Positions 6,748-18,700 of a stretch of DNA of 64,000 nt are shown here, in pieces. Below the pieces are notes generated by a model. The model had not been told where the DNA came from, did not search any database, and saw only the letters and a list, made by a program, of their open reading frames with translations. Where the stretch lies: NCBI GenBank assembly GCA_049487715.1, contig CP150572.1, forward strand, positions 124,001 through 188,000, written 5' to 3'. Within the stretch, counting starts at the first letter, position 1. Each line of letters starts with the position of its first letter. This DNA comes from Pycnococcus provasolii (Eukaryota > Chlorophyta > Pseudoscourfieldiophyceae > Pseudoscourfieldiales). Made by a program: the position numbers and the translations under genes.

Positions 6748-9700
6748 ATGCATAGCAAGAGCTGCACACTTCTAACGCGTGCGTGGATGCTGCTTCTTGT
6801 GGCATACGTATCGCTCATTCCCGTTGCTTTCACGGGGATGCGCCTCGAGAAGGGTGTGACGCGCAGCGGCTTTGTCAGCCAGGGCTTCTACAAGTACTAC
6901 CACGTCGAGGTGGCATGCCCAGAGGCGGCACAGGAGGTCACCTTCCACGTCGTTGCGACAAACGGAGACCCAGACCTGTACGTCAGCCAGACGGCGCAGC
7001 AGCCCAGCGCACACCTGTACACGTGGTTAAGCAGTTCAACGAACGCGTCCGAGACAATCCGCATTAGTACGCCGAGCAGCGGCATGTACTACCTTGGCGT
7101 GCATGGCAAGACGACTGCCACGTTCAAGATTCAGGCGCTCATGAAGATGTACTCTGGAAAACACATGTGCCAAGGCTTCCGTATCGACGACCAGGCACTC
7201 GCCGATGATCCGGCGGACGGCTCGTTCCTCCTCGAGAACCGAATGACTGTCGCGGGCAACGTGGACTTGCAGGCTAGCCTGCACGTGAAAGACGACGCGG
7301 TGCTCGGCGATACCATGGATGACCTCAATATTTTGAAGGGACGGGCAATACTTGGGACATACTCCACGCAGGAGTACACCATGCACCGCGAGGATGTCAC
7401 CGCGCTCGACGGAGGTGGTCTGACACTGCGAGCCGCCTTCTCGTACGGAGCACGAGGTGGCGATCTCACGCTCAACGCAGGTAATGGAACCGGAGGTGGA
7501 GGTGGAGCAGTGTTCCTCATGGCTGGTAATAGCACACGTGGGCCGGGAGGACACCTCATGCTGCGCACAGGCTTTGGCGTTGGATTGCATGATCAGCTCA
7601 TCGGTGGTGCTGGTGGAAACTTCAGCCTAAACCTTGGAGATGGTGACACGGGAAATGCGGGTAATGTTTCAATCGTTGCAGGGTTGACTACGGACGCACA
7701 CAGCACTGGTGGAGCCGTGACAATTATGGCCGGCGATGGGATGAATGCAACGCGTGGTCGAGGCGGCACCATGACGCTCGCCGCTGGCCATGGTCTCGGA
7801 ACGGGCAGCGACTGTGAGCTGACATCCTACTGCTGCGTGCGCAAACCTGTGCGGACTGGCAGTCACATCACAAAGGAATTTTGGACTACACTGACCACAA
7901 ACAGTCCAAACTACTGCGAGGGTGTCGTCGTCACGGCGGAACAATATAACGCCGTGCTACGCGGATGCGATGTGGACTGTGCAATTTCCGCCGAAGAGGC
8001 AGCATCAGTATCCTCGTCGGCGGCGTCGACGACCGATGCATCGAGTTCATTTTACGGCTTGGACACGACTACGGTCACCCCAGTCACCACCACCACCACC
8101 GCCACTGGCACCACCACCAATCCACTCGCCGAGCTCTACTACATGTGTGGAACGCTTCCCGTTCGAAAGGATTTGTACGACGCCATTCGCGTGGGCTGCA
8201 CTCAATTTTGCATGGGAGGAGCAGTCGAGGTGTTTGGTGGTAACTCCACCGGCGGTGTTGGTGGACTCGTTCATCTCGTCGGCGGATCATCGCACGCCAG
8301 CGATGTCATGGGCCACGGCGGTGACGTGTGGGTGGAGGCAGGCTCCGCATACGCCGGCACGGGAGGATCTCTCTACCTGACCTCGGGCAGATCGACGAAC
8401 GCTACAAGTGGCAGCGTCGTAATCCGCACCGAATCAAGCGGAGCTTACGGTGTTTCGGGCGACGTTGCTCTGCAGACTGGAAGCTCGTGCAACGGCGACA
8501 GCGGTGCTATTCAGCTCTTCACAGGCGTCGCCGTCAACGGATCTGGAGGTGATCTCAGCCTTCACGTCGGCGCTGGCGACACCGGAGCCGGTGGCAGCGT
8601 CAATGTCGAGGCTGGCGCTACCTCAGCTGACAGCGAATCAGGCGGATCCGTTTTCGTCACCGCCGGCGCAGGCACGAGCACTATCGGAGGTCGTGGCGGC
8701 AACGTTGCGATCTCGGCTGGTGATGCGTATGGTGCTTCAAATACTGTTAACGGGGTTGCCGTACGCAGAAAACTGCTGGACATATCAGACTGCAACGGCG
8801 GTGCCGGTGGTATCACAGACTGTGGAGACGGCGGCGCGGTGGAGATCAATGCAGGGCGTGCCATCGGTGGAACAGGAGGCGGTGTGCACGTTTCAGGAGG
8901 ATTCTCTGAACAGGGAATGGGTGGACACACGATTGTTCAAGGAGGAGGTTCCAAGGCTGGATACGGTGGAGATCTAGTGCTTGATGCAGGTGACAGCGAA
9001 GACGGCAATGAGGGTATCGTACGCATAGCATCAAATGCCGGCAGCCACATTCGAATGGGGCGAAGCAGGGTGCGAATGGTACCGGTGGACATCTTTGGTG
9101 ATTTGATGGTTCACGGCGTCTTCGCGGCGACATCGGAGAAGGTGTACAAAGAATCGTACACTGACTTGATTACACTGACGCAGTCGCAAAGCGTTGTTCT
9201 GCAAAATGAAATTCGAACCCCGAGGCTCACAGGCCTGGATCTCGAGGATGACTTGCAAGATGTACCAACAAGCAACTTAGTCATTGATGCAGGCCTGGGG
9301 GGAACGGAAAAGCGCCTGTACATTGGCCCGATCGATACTTCAGGCATACATATAGGTGGACGCGTTGGATCAGACATCTTGATCAGGCAGGGTTATTTGG
9401 TAGATGACGACAATGGCACGTACGACAAGCGCATAGAAGTTGACAACTACGGCGCCATCGTAATTTCAACTTCAGGAGACTACATCGTCGACCCGCAGGC
9501 TCCTTGGGGAGACCGGCCTTACTTGAGGAGTGCACATGATCACGGCCATCCATTCCAGTATGGCGGAAATCTCACGCTACGGACAGGTAGCTCCAACTTT
9601 GGACCGTCAGGAAACATTGACATCTTGACTGGTAAATCTCGCAATGGAGCAGGAGGCAACATTTCAGTAGTCGTCGGCATCGGAAATTATGGCGACGGGG

Positions 9701-12700
9701 GTAATGTGACCGTGCGTGCAGGTACAACGACATATGATGGAGGGCAAGGCGGAGTCGTAGCTATCTATGGTGGCAATAGTCTTGGAACTCATGGATACGC
9801 ACCCGAGCATTTGAACGACGGTGTTAATAATGATGACTGCGCCGTCCACGAGTACTGTTGTGGGCAGGAAAGTCGCTGGAGTGCAACAGTCGGCGCGGGT
9901 GCGAACAAAGCAGTAGGATACTGCACAGGAATTTTAGTTCCTGCTGTTGCATACAGGGCCATAATCCGTGGTTGCCTGCAGGCTTGTGACTTTTATGGAT
10001 ACTTCCTTTGCGACGGAATTCATATCACCGATGAGCAATTCTATGCTGTGCGCAACCTACAATGTGATCAGCATTGTCTTGGAGGAAATGTCGATCTCAA
10101 GGGTGGCACCTCACATGCAGGAACAGGAGGTCATATTCGTTTGCATGGAGGTCTATCAGAATCAGAGCTCGCAAACAGCTTCGGAGGCGACTTAATCCTT
10201 GATGGAGGTTCTGCAAGGCAAGGAACAGGCGGTTCTGTCGTAATATCAAGCGGACACTCATCATACGCAGCGAGTGGAGACGTCATCATCCGCACAGAGA
10301 TCAGCGCAAGACTCACAACTGGAAAAATCGACATGACAACAGGGTCCGCATGCGATGGAGACAGTGGTTCGATTCTACTCGCAACTGGAACAGCAACAAA
10401 CGGTAAAGCTGGAAATATCACAATTCGCGCCGGATATGGTAATGCGAATGACGGAGGAGCTATCTCTGTGATCGGAGGAACAACCGCAGATGCAAACAGG
10501 ACGGGCGGCGCGATCGAGGTGACGGGCGGCTCTGCGACGAGCGCGCTCGGAGGCATCGGTGGCGGCGTTTCGGTGTCTGCAGGCTACGGCGCGGACGCGG
10601 GCGGCGCGGTGGTAGTGTCTGGCGGCGCAGGCGCCTCGGGCGACAGCGGCGACGTGATCGTGCTCACGCCTGATGCGGGCACGAGCGGCGTGAGCGGCGC
10701 CTTGTCCCTGACGAGCGGCGCGTCGACGGCGGGCCGCAGCGGCTCAGTGTCGGTGGTGACGGGCGACGCCTCGGGCGGCGCTGCGGGCGACTTCACGGTG
10801 AGCGTCGGCGACGGCGACACCGGCGCGGGCGGTCTCGTGTCCTTGAGCGCGGGCGTGTCGACGGCGGCCTTCGAGTCGGGCGGGCTTGTGTCCGTATCCG
10901 GCGGATCTGGCGCGTCGTCTGAGGGCGGCCGCGGCGGCGTGGTGACGCTGTCTGGCGGCTCCTCGCTCGGCGAGACGGGCTGCGTGCTGACGGAGTACAA
11001 CTGCAGCGGCGTGATCGTGCCTTCGACGGTGTACGAGGCTGTGAAGCGCGGATGCACGCGCGACTGCTCGTTCTACGGGTTCTACGGCGCGAACACGCGC
11101 ACGTTCATGTGCGGCACGATGCCGGTAAGCGTGGAGGAGCACGCGCTTGTGCTCGGCGGATGCACGCAGTACTGCCTGGGCGGTGCCGTGGAGATGTCCG
11201 GCGGCGCCTCGTCTTCCGGCGTGGGTGGCGCGCTGACGCTTCTCGGCGGCTCGAGCTCGGGCGAGTCCGAGATGAGCCGCGGCGGCCACGTGGAGCTGGC
11301 GGCTGGTACGTCCGCGCGCGGCGTGGGCGGCAGCGTGCTTGTGAGCTCCGGCTTCAGCGAGACGGGCACGAGCGGCGAGGTGATCGTACGCAGCGATCGC
11401 TCGGGCGTATCGGGCACGAGCGGCGCGGTGCTTGTTGCGTCCGGCCAGTCATGCGCGGGCGACAGCGGGTCGCTGACGCTGATCAGCGGCGCGTCTACGG
11501 GCGGCGCTGGCGGCGACATTCGCGTGGCGGTTGGCTCGGGCGACACGGGCGACGGCGGCTCAGTGGTTGTGAGCGCTGGCGACACGAGCGCCTCGTACGC
11601 GAGCGGCGGCGACGTGTTCGTGAGCGCGGGCACCGGCACGGACCCGACGAGCGGCTCTGGCGGCTCCGTGAGCGTGCTCGGCGGTGAGGCGCTGGGCGAG
11701 ACGGAGGGCGCGGGCGGCTCTGTGAGCGTGCTTGGCGGTCAGTCCGTGGGCGGCGTGGGCGGCAGCGTATCTGTGGTGAGCGGCCGCAGCGTGACAGGCA
11801 CGAGCGGATCCGTGCTCGTGCACACGCAGGACGCGGGCGTGTCGGGCACGAGCGGTCCCGTGACTGTGGAGACGGGCACGTCTTCGGCGGGCGCTTCGGG
11901 CGCGGTGCACGTGACCACGGGCGACGCGCGCGGCGGCGCCGGCGGCGACATCGCCGTGCGCGTGGGCGCGGGCGACACGGGTCCTGGCGGCGTGCTGACG
12001 CTGTCTGCGGGCCTGACGACCGCGGCGAACGCGACGGGCGGCGCGATCGAGGTGACGGGCGGCTCTGCGACGAGCGCGCTCGGAGGCATCGGTGGCGGCG
12101 TTTCGGTGTCTGCAGGCTACGGCGCGGACACGGGCGGCGCGGTGGTAGTGTCTGGCGGCGCAGGCGCCTCGGGCGACAGCGGCGACGTGATCGTGCTCAC
12201 GCCTGATGCGGGCACGAGCGGCGTGAGCGGCGCCTTGTCCCTGACGAGCGGCGCGTCGACGGCAGGCCGCAGCGGCTCAGTGTCGGTGGTGACGGGCGAC
12301 GCCTCGGGCGGCGCTGCGGGCGACTTCACGGTGAGCGTCGGCGACGGCGACACCGGCGCGGGCGGTCTCGTGTCCTTGAGCGCGGGCGTGTCGACGGCGG
12401 CCTTCGAGTCGGGCGGGCTTGTGTCCGTGTCCGGCGGATCTGGCGCGTCGTCTGAGGGCGGCCGCGGCGGCGTGGTGACGCTGTCTGGCGGCTCCTCGCT
12501 CGGCGAGACGGGCTGCGTGCTGACGGAGTACAACTGCAGCGGCGTGATCGTGCCTTCGACGGTGTACGAGGCTGTGAAGCGCGGATGCACGCGCGACTGC
12601 TCGTTCTACGGCGCGGACACGCGCACGTTCATGTGCGGCACGATGCCGGTGAGCGTGGAGGAGCACGCGCTTGTGCTCGGCGGATGCACGCAGTACTGCC

Positions 12701-15700
12701 TGGGCGGTGCCGTGGAGATGTCCGGCGGCGCCTCGTCTTCCGGCGTGGGTGGCGCGCTGACGCTTCGCGGCGGCTCGAGCTCGGGCGAGTCCGAGATGAG
12801 CCGCGGCGGCCACGTGGAGCTGGCGGCTGGTACGTCCGCGCGCGGCGTGGGCGGCAGCGTGCTTGTGAGCTCCGGCTTCAGCGAGACGGGCACGAGCGGC
12901 GAGGTGATCGTACGCAGCGATCGCTCGGGCGTATCGGGCACGAGCGGCGCGGTGCTTGTTGCGTCCGGCCAGTCATGCGCGGGCGACAGCGGGTCGCTGA
13001 CGCTGATCAGCGGCGCGTCTACGGGCGGCGCTGGCGGCGACATTCGCGTGGCGGTTGGCTCGGGCGACACGGGCGACGGCGGCTCAGTGGTTGTGAGCGC
13101 TGGCGACACGAGCGCCTCGTACGCGAGCGGCGGCGACGTGTTCGTGAGCGCGGGCACCGGCACGGACACGACGAGCGGCTCTGGCGGCTCCGTGAGCGTG
13201 CTCGGCGGTGAGGCGCTGGGCGAGACGGAGGGCGCGGGCGGCTCTGTGAGCGTGCTTGGCGGTCAGTCCGTGGGCGGCGTGGGCGGCAGCGTATCTGTGG
13301 TGAGCGGCCGCAGCGTGACAGGCACGAGCGGATCCGTGCTCGTGCACACGCAGGACGCGGGCGTGTCGGGCACGAGCGGTCCCGTGACTGTGGAGACGGG
13401 CACGTCTTCGGCGGGCGCTTCGGGCGCGGTGCACGTGACCACGGGCGACGCGCGCGGCGGCGCCGGCGGCGACATCGCCGTGCGTGTGGGCGCGGGCGAC
13501 ACGGGTCCTGGCGGCGTGCTGACGCTGTCTGCGGGCCTGACGACCGCGGCGAACGCGACGGGCGGCGCGATCGAGGTGACGGGCGGCTCTGCGACGAGCG
13601 CGCTCGGAGGCATCGGTGGCGGCGTTTCGGTGTCTGCAGGCTACGGCGCGGACACGGGCGGCGCGGTGGTAGTGTCTGGCGGCGCAGGCGCCTCGGGCGA
13701 CAGCGGCGACGTGATCGTGCTCACGCCTGATGCGGGCACGAGCGGCGTGAGCGGCGCCTTGTCCCTGACGAGCGGCGCGTCGACGGCAGGCCGCAGCGGC
13801 TCAGTGTCGGTGGTGACGGGCGACGCCTCGGGCGGCGCTGCGGGCGACTTCACGGTGAGCGTCGGCGACGGCGACACCGGCGCGGGCGGTCTCGTGTCCT
13901 TGAGCGCGGGCGTGTCGACGGCGGCCTTCGAGTCGGGCGGGCTTGTGTCCGTATCCGGCGGATCTGGCGCGTCGTCTGAGGGCGGCCGCGGCGGCGTGGT
14001 GACGCTGTCTGGCGGCTCCTCGCTCGGCGAGACGGGCTGCGTGCTGACGGAGTACAACTGCAGCGGCGTGATCGTGCCTTCGACGGTGTACGAGGCTGTG
14101 AAGCGCGGATGCACGCGCGACTGCTCGTTCTACGGCGCGGACACGCGCACGTTCATGTGCGGCACGATGCCGGTGAGCGTGGAGGAGCACGCGCTTGTGC
14201 TCGGCGGATGCACGCAGTACTGCCTGGGCGGTGCCGTGGAGATGTCCGGCGGCGCCTCGTCTTCCGGCGTGGGTGGCGCGCTGACGCTTCGCGGCGGCTC
14301 GAGCTCGGGCGAGTCCGAGATGAGCCGCGGCGGCCACGTGGAGCTGGCGGCTGGTACGTCCGCGCGCGGCGTGGGCGGCAGCGTGCTTGTGAGCTCCGGC
14401 TTCAGCGAGACGGGCACGAGCGGCGAGGTGATCGTACGCAGCGATCGCTCGGGCGTATCGGGCACGAGCGGCGCGGTGCTTGTTGCGTCCGGCCAGTCAT
14501 GCGCGGGCGACAGCGGGTCGCTGACGCTGATCAGCGGCGCGTCTACGGGCGGCGCTGGCGGCGACATTCGCGTGGCGGTTGGCTCGGGCGACACGGGCGA
14601 CGGCGGCTCAGTGGTTGTGAGCGCTGGCGACACGAGCGCCTCGTACGCGAGCGGCGGCGACGTGTTCGTGAGCGCGGGCACCGGCACGGACCCGACGAGC
14701 GGCTCTGGCGGCTCCGTGAGCGTGCTCGGCGGTGAGGCGCTGGGCGAGACGGAGGGCGCGGGCGGCTCTGTGAGCGTGCTTGGCGGTCAGTCCGTGAGCG
14801 GCGTGGGCGGCAGCGTATCTGTGGTGAGCGGCCGCAGCGTGACAGGCACGAGCGGATCCGTGCTCGTGCACACGCAGGACGCGGGCGTGTCGGGCACGAG
14901 CGGTCCCGTGACTGTGGAGACGGGCACGTCTTCGGCGGGCGCTTCGGGCGCGGTGCACGTGACCACGGGCGACGCGCGCGGCGGCGCCGGCGGCGACATC
15001 GCCGTGCGTGTGGGCGCGGGCGACACGGGTCCTGGCGGCGTGCTGACGCTGTCTGCGGGCCTGACGACCGCGGCGAACGCGACGGGCGGCGCGATCGAGG
15101 TGACGGGCGGCTCTGCGACGAGCGCGCTCGGAGGCATCGGTGGCGGCGTTTCGGTGTCTGCAGGCTACGGCGCGGACACGGGCGGCGCGGTGGTAGTGTC
15201 TGGCGGCGCAGGCGCCTCGGGCGACAGCGGCGACGTGATCGTGCTCACGCCTGATGCGGGCACGAGCGGCGTGAGCGGCGCCTTGTCCCTGACGAGCGGC
15301 GCGTCGACGGCAGGCCGCAGCGGCTCAGTGTCGGTGGTGACGGGCGACGCCTCGGGCGGCGCTGCGGGCGACTTCACGGTGAGCGTCGGCGACGGCGACA
15401 CCGGCGCGGGCGGTCTCGTGTCCTTGAGCGCGGGCGTGTCGACGGCGGCCTTCGAGTCGGGCGGGCTTGTGTCCGTATCCGGCGGATCTGGCGCGTCGTC
15501 TGAGGGCGGCCGCGGCGGCGTGGTGACGCTGTCTGGCGGCTCCTCGCTCGGCGAGACGGGCTGCGTGCTGACGGAGTACAACTGCAGCGGCGTGATCGTG
15601 CCTTCGACGGTGTACGAGGCTGTGAAGCGCGGATGCACGCGCGACTGCTCGTTCTACGGCGCGGACACGCGCACGTTCATGTGCGGCACGATGCCGGTGA

Positions 15701-18700
15701 GCGTGGAGGAGCACGCGCTTGTGCTCGGCGGATGCACGCAGTACTGCCTGGGCGGTGCCGTGGAGATGTCCGGCGGCGCCTCGTCTTCCGGCGTGGGTGG
15801 CGCGCTGACGCTTCTCGGCGGCTCGAGCTCGGGCGAGTCCGAGATGAGCCGCGGCGGCCACGTGGAGCTGGCGGCTGGTACGTCCGCGCGCGGCGTGGGC
15901 GGCAGCGTGCTTGTGAGCTCCGGCTTCAGCGAGACGGGCACGAGCGGCGAGGTGATCGTACGCAGCGATCGCTCGGGCGTATCGGGCACGAGCGGCGCGG
16001 TGCTTGTTGCGTCCGGCCAGTCATGCGCGGGCGACAGCGGGTCGCTGACGCTGATCAGCGGCGCGTCTACGGGCGGCGCTGGCGGCGACATTCGCGTGGC
16101 GGTTGGCTCGGGCGACACGGGCGACGGCGGCTCAGTGGTTGTGAGCGCTGGCGACACGAGCGCCTCGTACGCGAGCGGCGGCGACGTGTTCGTGAGCGCG
16201 GGCACCGGCACGGACCCGACGAGCGGCTCTGGCGGCTCCGTGAGCGTGCTCGGCGGTGAGGCGCTGGGCGAGACGGAGGGCGCGGGCGGCTCTGTGAGCG
16301 TGCTTGGCGGTCAGTCCGTGAGCGGCGTGGGCGGCAGCGTATCTGTGGTGAGCGGCCGCAGCGTGACAGGCACGAGCGGATCCGTGCTCGTGCACACGCA
16401 GGACGCGGGCGTGTCGGGCACGAGCGGTCCCGTGACTGTGGAGACGGGCACGTCTTCGGCGGGCGCTTCGGGCGCGGTGCACGTGACCACGGGCGACGCG
16501 CGCGGCGGCGCCGGCGGCGACATCGCCGTGCGTGTGGGCGCGGGCGACACGGGTCCTGGCGGCGTGCTGACGCTGTCTGCGGGCCTGACGACCGCGGCGA
16601 ACGCGACGGGCGGCGCGATCGAGGTGACGGGCGGCTCTGCGACGAGCGCGCTCGGAGGCATCGGTGGCGGCGTTTCGGTGTCTGCAGGCTACGGCGCGGA
16701 CACGGGCGGCGCGGTGGTAGTGTCTGGCGGCGCAGGCGCCTCGGGCGACAGCGGCGACGTGATCGTGCTCACGCCTGATGCGGGCACGAGCGGCGTGAGC
16801 GGCGCCTTGTCCCTGACGAGCGGCGCGTCGACGGCAGGCCGCAGCGGCTCAGTGTCGGTGGTGACGGGCGACGCCTCGGGCGGCGCTGCGGGCGACTTCA
16901 CGGTGAGCGTCGGCGACGGCGACACCGGCGCGGGCGGTCTCGTGTCCTTGAGCGCGGGCGTGTCGACGGCGGCCTTCGAGTCGGGCGGGCTTGTGTCCGT
17001 GTCCGGCGGATCTGGCGCGTCGTCTGAGGGCGGCCGCGGCGGCGTGGTGACGCTGTCTGGCGGCTCCTCGCTCGGCGAGACGGGCTGCGTGCTGACGGAG
17101 TACAACTGCAGCGGCGTGATCGTGCCTTCGACGGTGTACGAGGCTGTGAAGCGCGGATGCACGCGCGACTGCTCGTTCTACGGCGCGGACACGCGCACGT
17201 TCATGTGCGGCACGATGCCGGTGAGCGTGGAGGAGCACGCGCTTGTGCTCGGCGGATGCACGCAGTACTGCCTGGGCGGTGCCGTGGAGATGTCCGGCGG
17301 CGCCTCGTCTTCCGGCGTGGGTGGCGCGCTGACGCTTCGCGGCGGCTCGAGCTCGGGCGAGTCCGAGATGAGCCGCGGCGGCCACGTGGAGCTGGCGGCT
17401 GGTACGTCCGCGCGCGGCGTGGGCGGCAGCGTGCTTGTGAGCTCCGGCTTCAGCGAGACGGGCACGAGCGGCGAGGTGATCGTACGCAGCGATCGCTCGG
17501 GCGTATCGGGCACGAGCGGCGCGGTGCTTGTTGCGTCCGGCCAGTCATGCGCGGGCGACAGCGGGTCGCTGACGCTGATCAGCGGCGCGTCTACGGGCGG
17601 CGCTGGCGGCGACATTCGCGTGGCGGTTGGCTCGGGCGACACGGGCGACGGCGGCTCAGTGGTTGTGAGCGCTGGCGACACGAGCGCCTCGTACGCGAGC
17701 GGCGGCGACGTGTTCGTGAGCGCGGGCACCGGCACGGACCCGACGAGCGGCTCTGGCGGCTCCGTGAGCGTGCTCGGCGGTGAGGCGCTGGGCGAGACGG
17801 AGGGCGCGGGCGGCTCTGTGAGCGTGCTTGGCGGTCAGTCCGTGAGCGGCGTGGGCGGCAGCGTATCTGTGGTGAGCGGCCGCAGCGTGACAGGCACGAG
17901 CGGATCCGTGCTCGTGCACACGCAGGACGCGGGCGTGTCGGGCACGAGCGGTCCCGTGACTGTGGAGACGGGCACGTCTTCGGCGGGCGCTTCGGGCGCG
18001 GTGCACGTGACCACGGGCGACGCGCGCGGCGGCGCCGGCGGCGACATCGCCGTGCGCGTGGGCGCGGGCGACACGGGTCCTGGCGGCGTGCTGACGCTGT
18101 CTGCGGGCCTGACGACCGCGGCGAACGCGACGGGCGGCGCGATCGAGGTGACGGGCGGCTCTGCGACGAGCGCGCTCGGAGGCATCGGTGGCGGCGTTTC
18201 GGTGTCTGCAGGCTACGGCGCGGACACGGGCGGCGCGGTGGTAGTGTCTGGCGGCGCAGGCGCCTCGGGCGACAGCGGCGACGTGATCGTGCTCACGCCT
18301 GATGCGGGCACGAGCGGCGTGAGCGGCGCCTTGTCCCTGACGAGCGGCGCGTCGACGGCAGGCCGCAGCGGCTCAGTGTCGGTGGTGACGGGCGACGCCT
18401 CGGGCGGCGCTGCGGGCGACTTCACGGTGAGCGTCGGCGACGGCGACACCGGCGCGGGCGGTCTCGTGTCCTTGAGCGCGGGCGTGTCGACGGCGGCCTT
18501 CGAGTCGGGCGGGCTTGTGTCCGTGTCCGGCGGATCTGGCGCGTCGTCTGAGGGCGGCCGCGGCGGCGTGGTGACGCTGTCTGGCGGCTCCTCGCTCGGC
18601 GAGACGGGCTGCGTGCTGACGGAGTACAACTGCAGCGGCGTGATCGTGCCTTCGACGGTGTACGAGGCTGTGAAGCGCGGATGCACGCGCGACTGCTCGT

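Larger units (their letters stand above)
7408..10500 (+). other. Divergent N-terminal beta-strand-repeat region
   Basis: Residues about 382-1412 are made of strands of the form G-x-V-x-V-x-x-G spaced 15-19 residues apart, as in the downstream array, but each copy is different and codon usage is mixed rather than uniformly GC-rich. Hallmark loops such as GDGDTGNAGN (about 7640) and GAGDTGAGGS (about 8575) are recognisable relatives of the array loops. A non-Gly-rich stretch at about 9020-9540 interrupts it. This part is probably the older form of the repeat from which the array was amplified. Confidence 0.75.

Noticed and set aside
11530-11560. RTX-type calcium-binding nonapeptides in the GDTG loops
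   Set aside because: The loops (VGSGDTGDGG) are Gly/Asp-rich but do not follow GGxGxDxUx in tandem, so calcium binding is not claimed.
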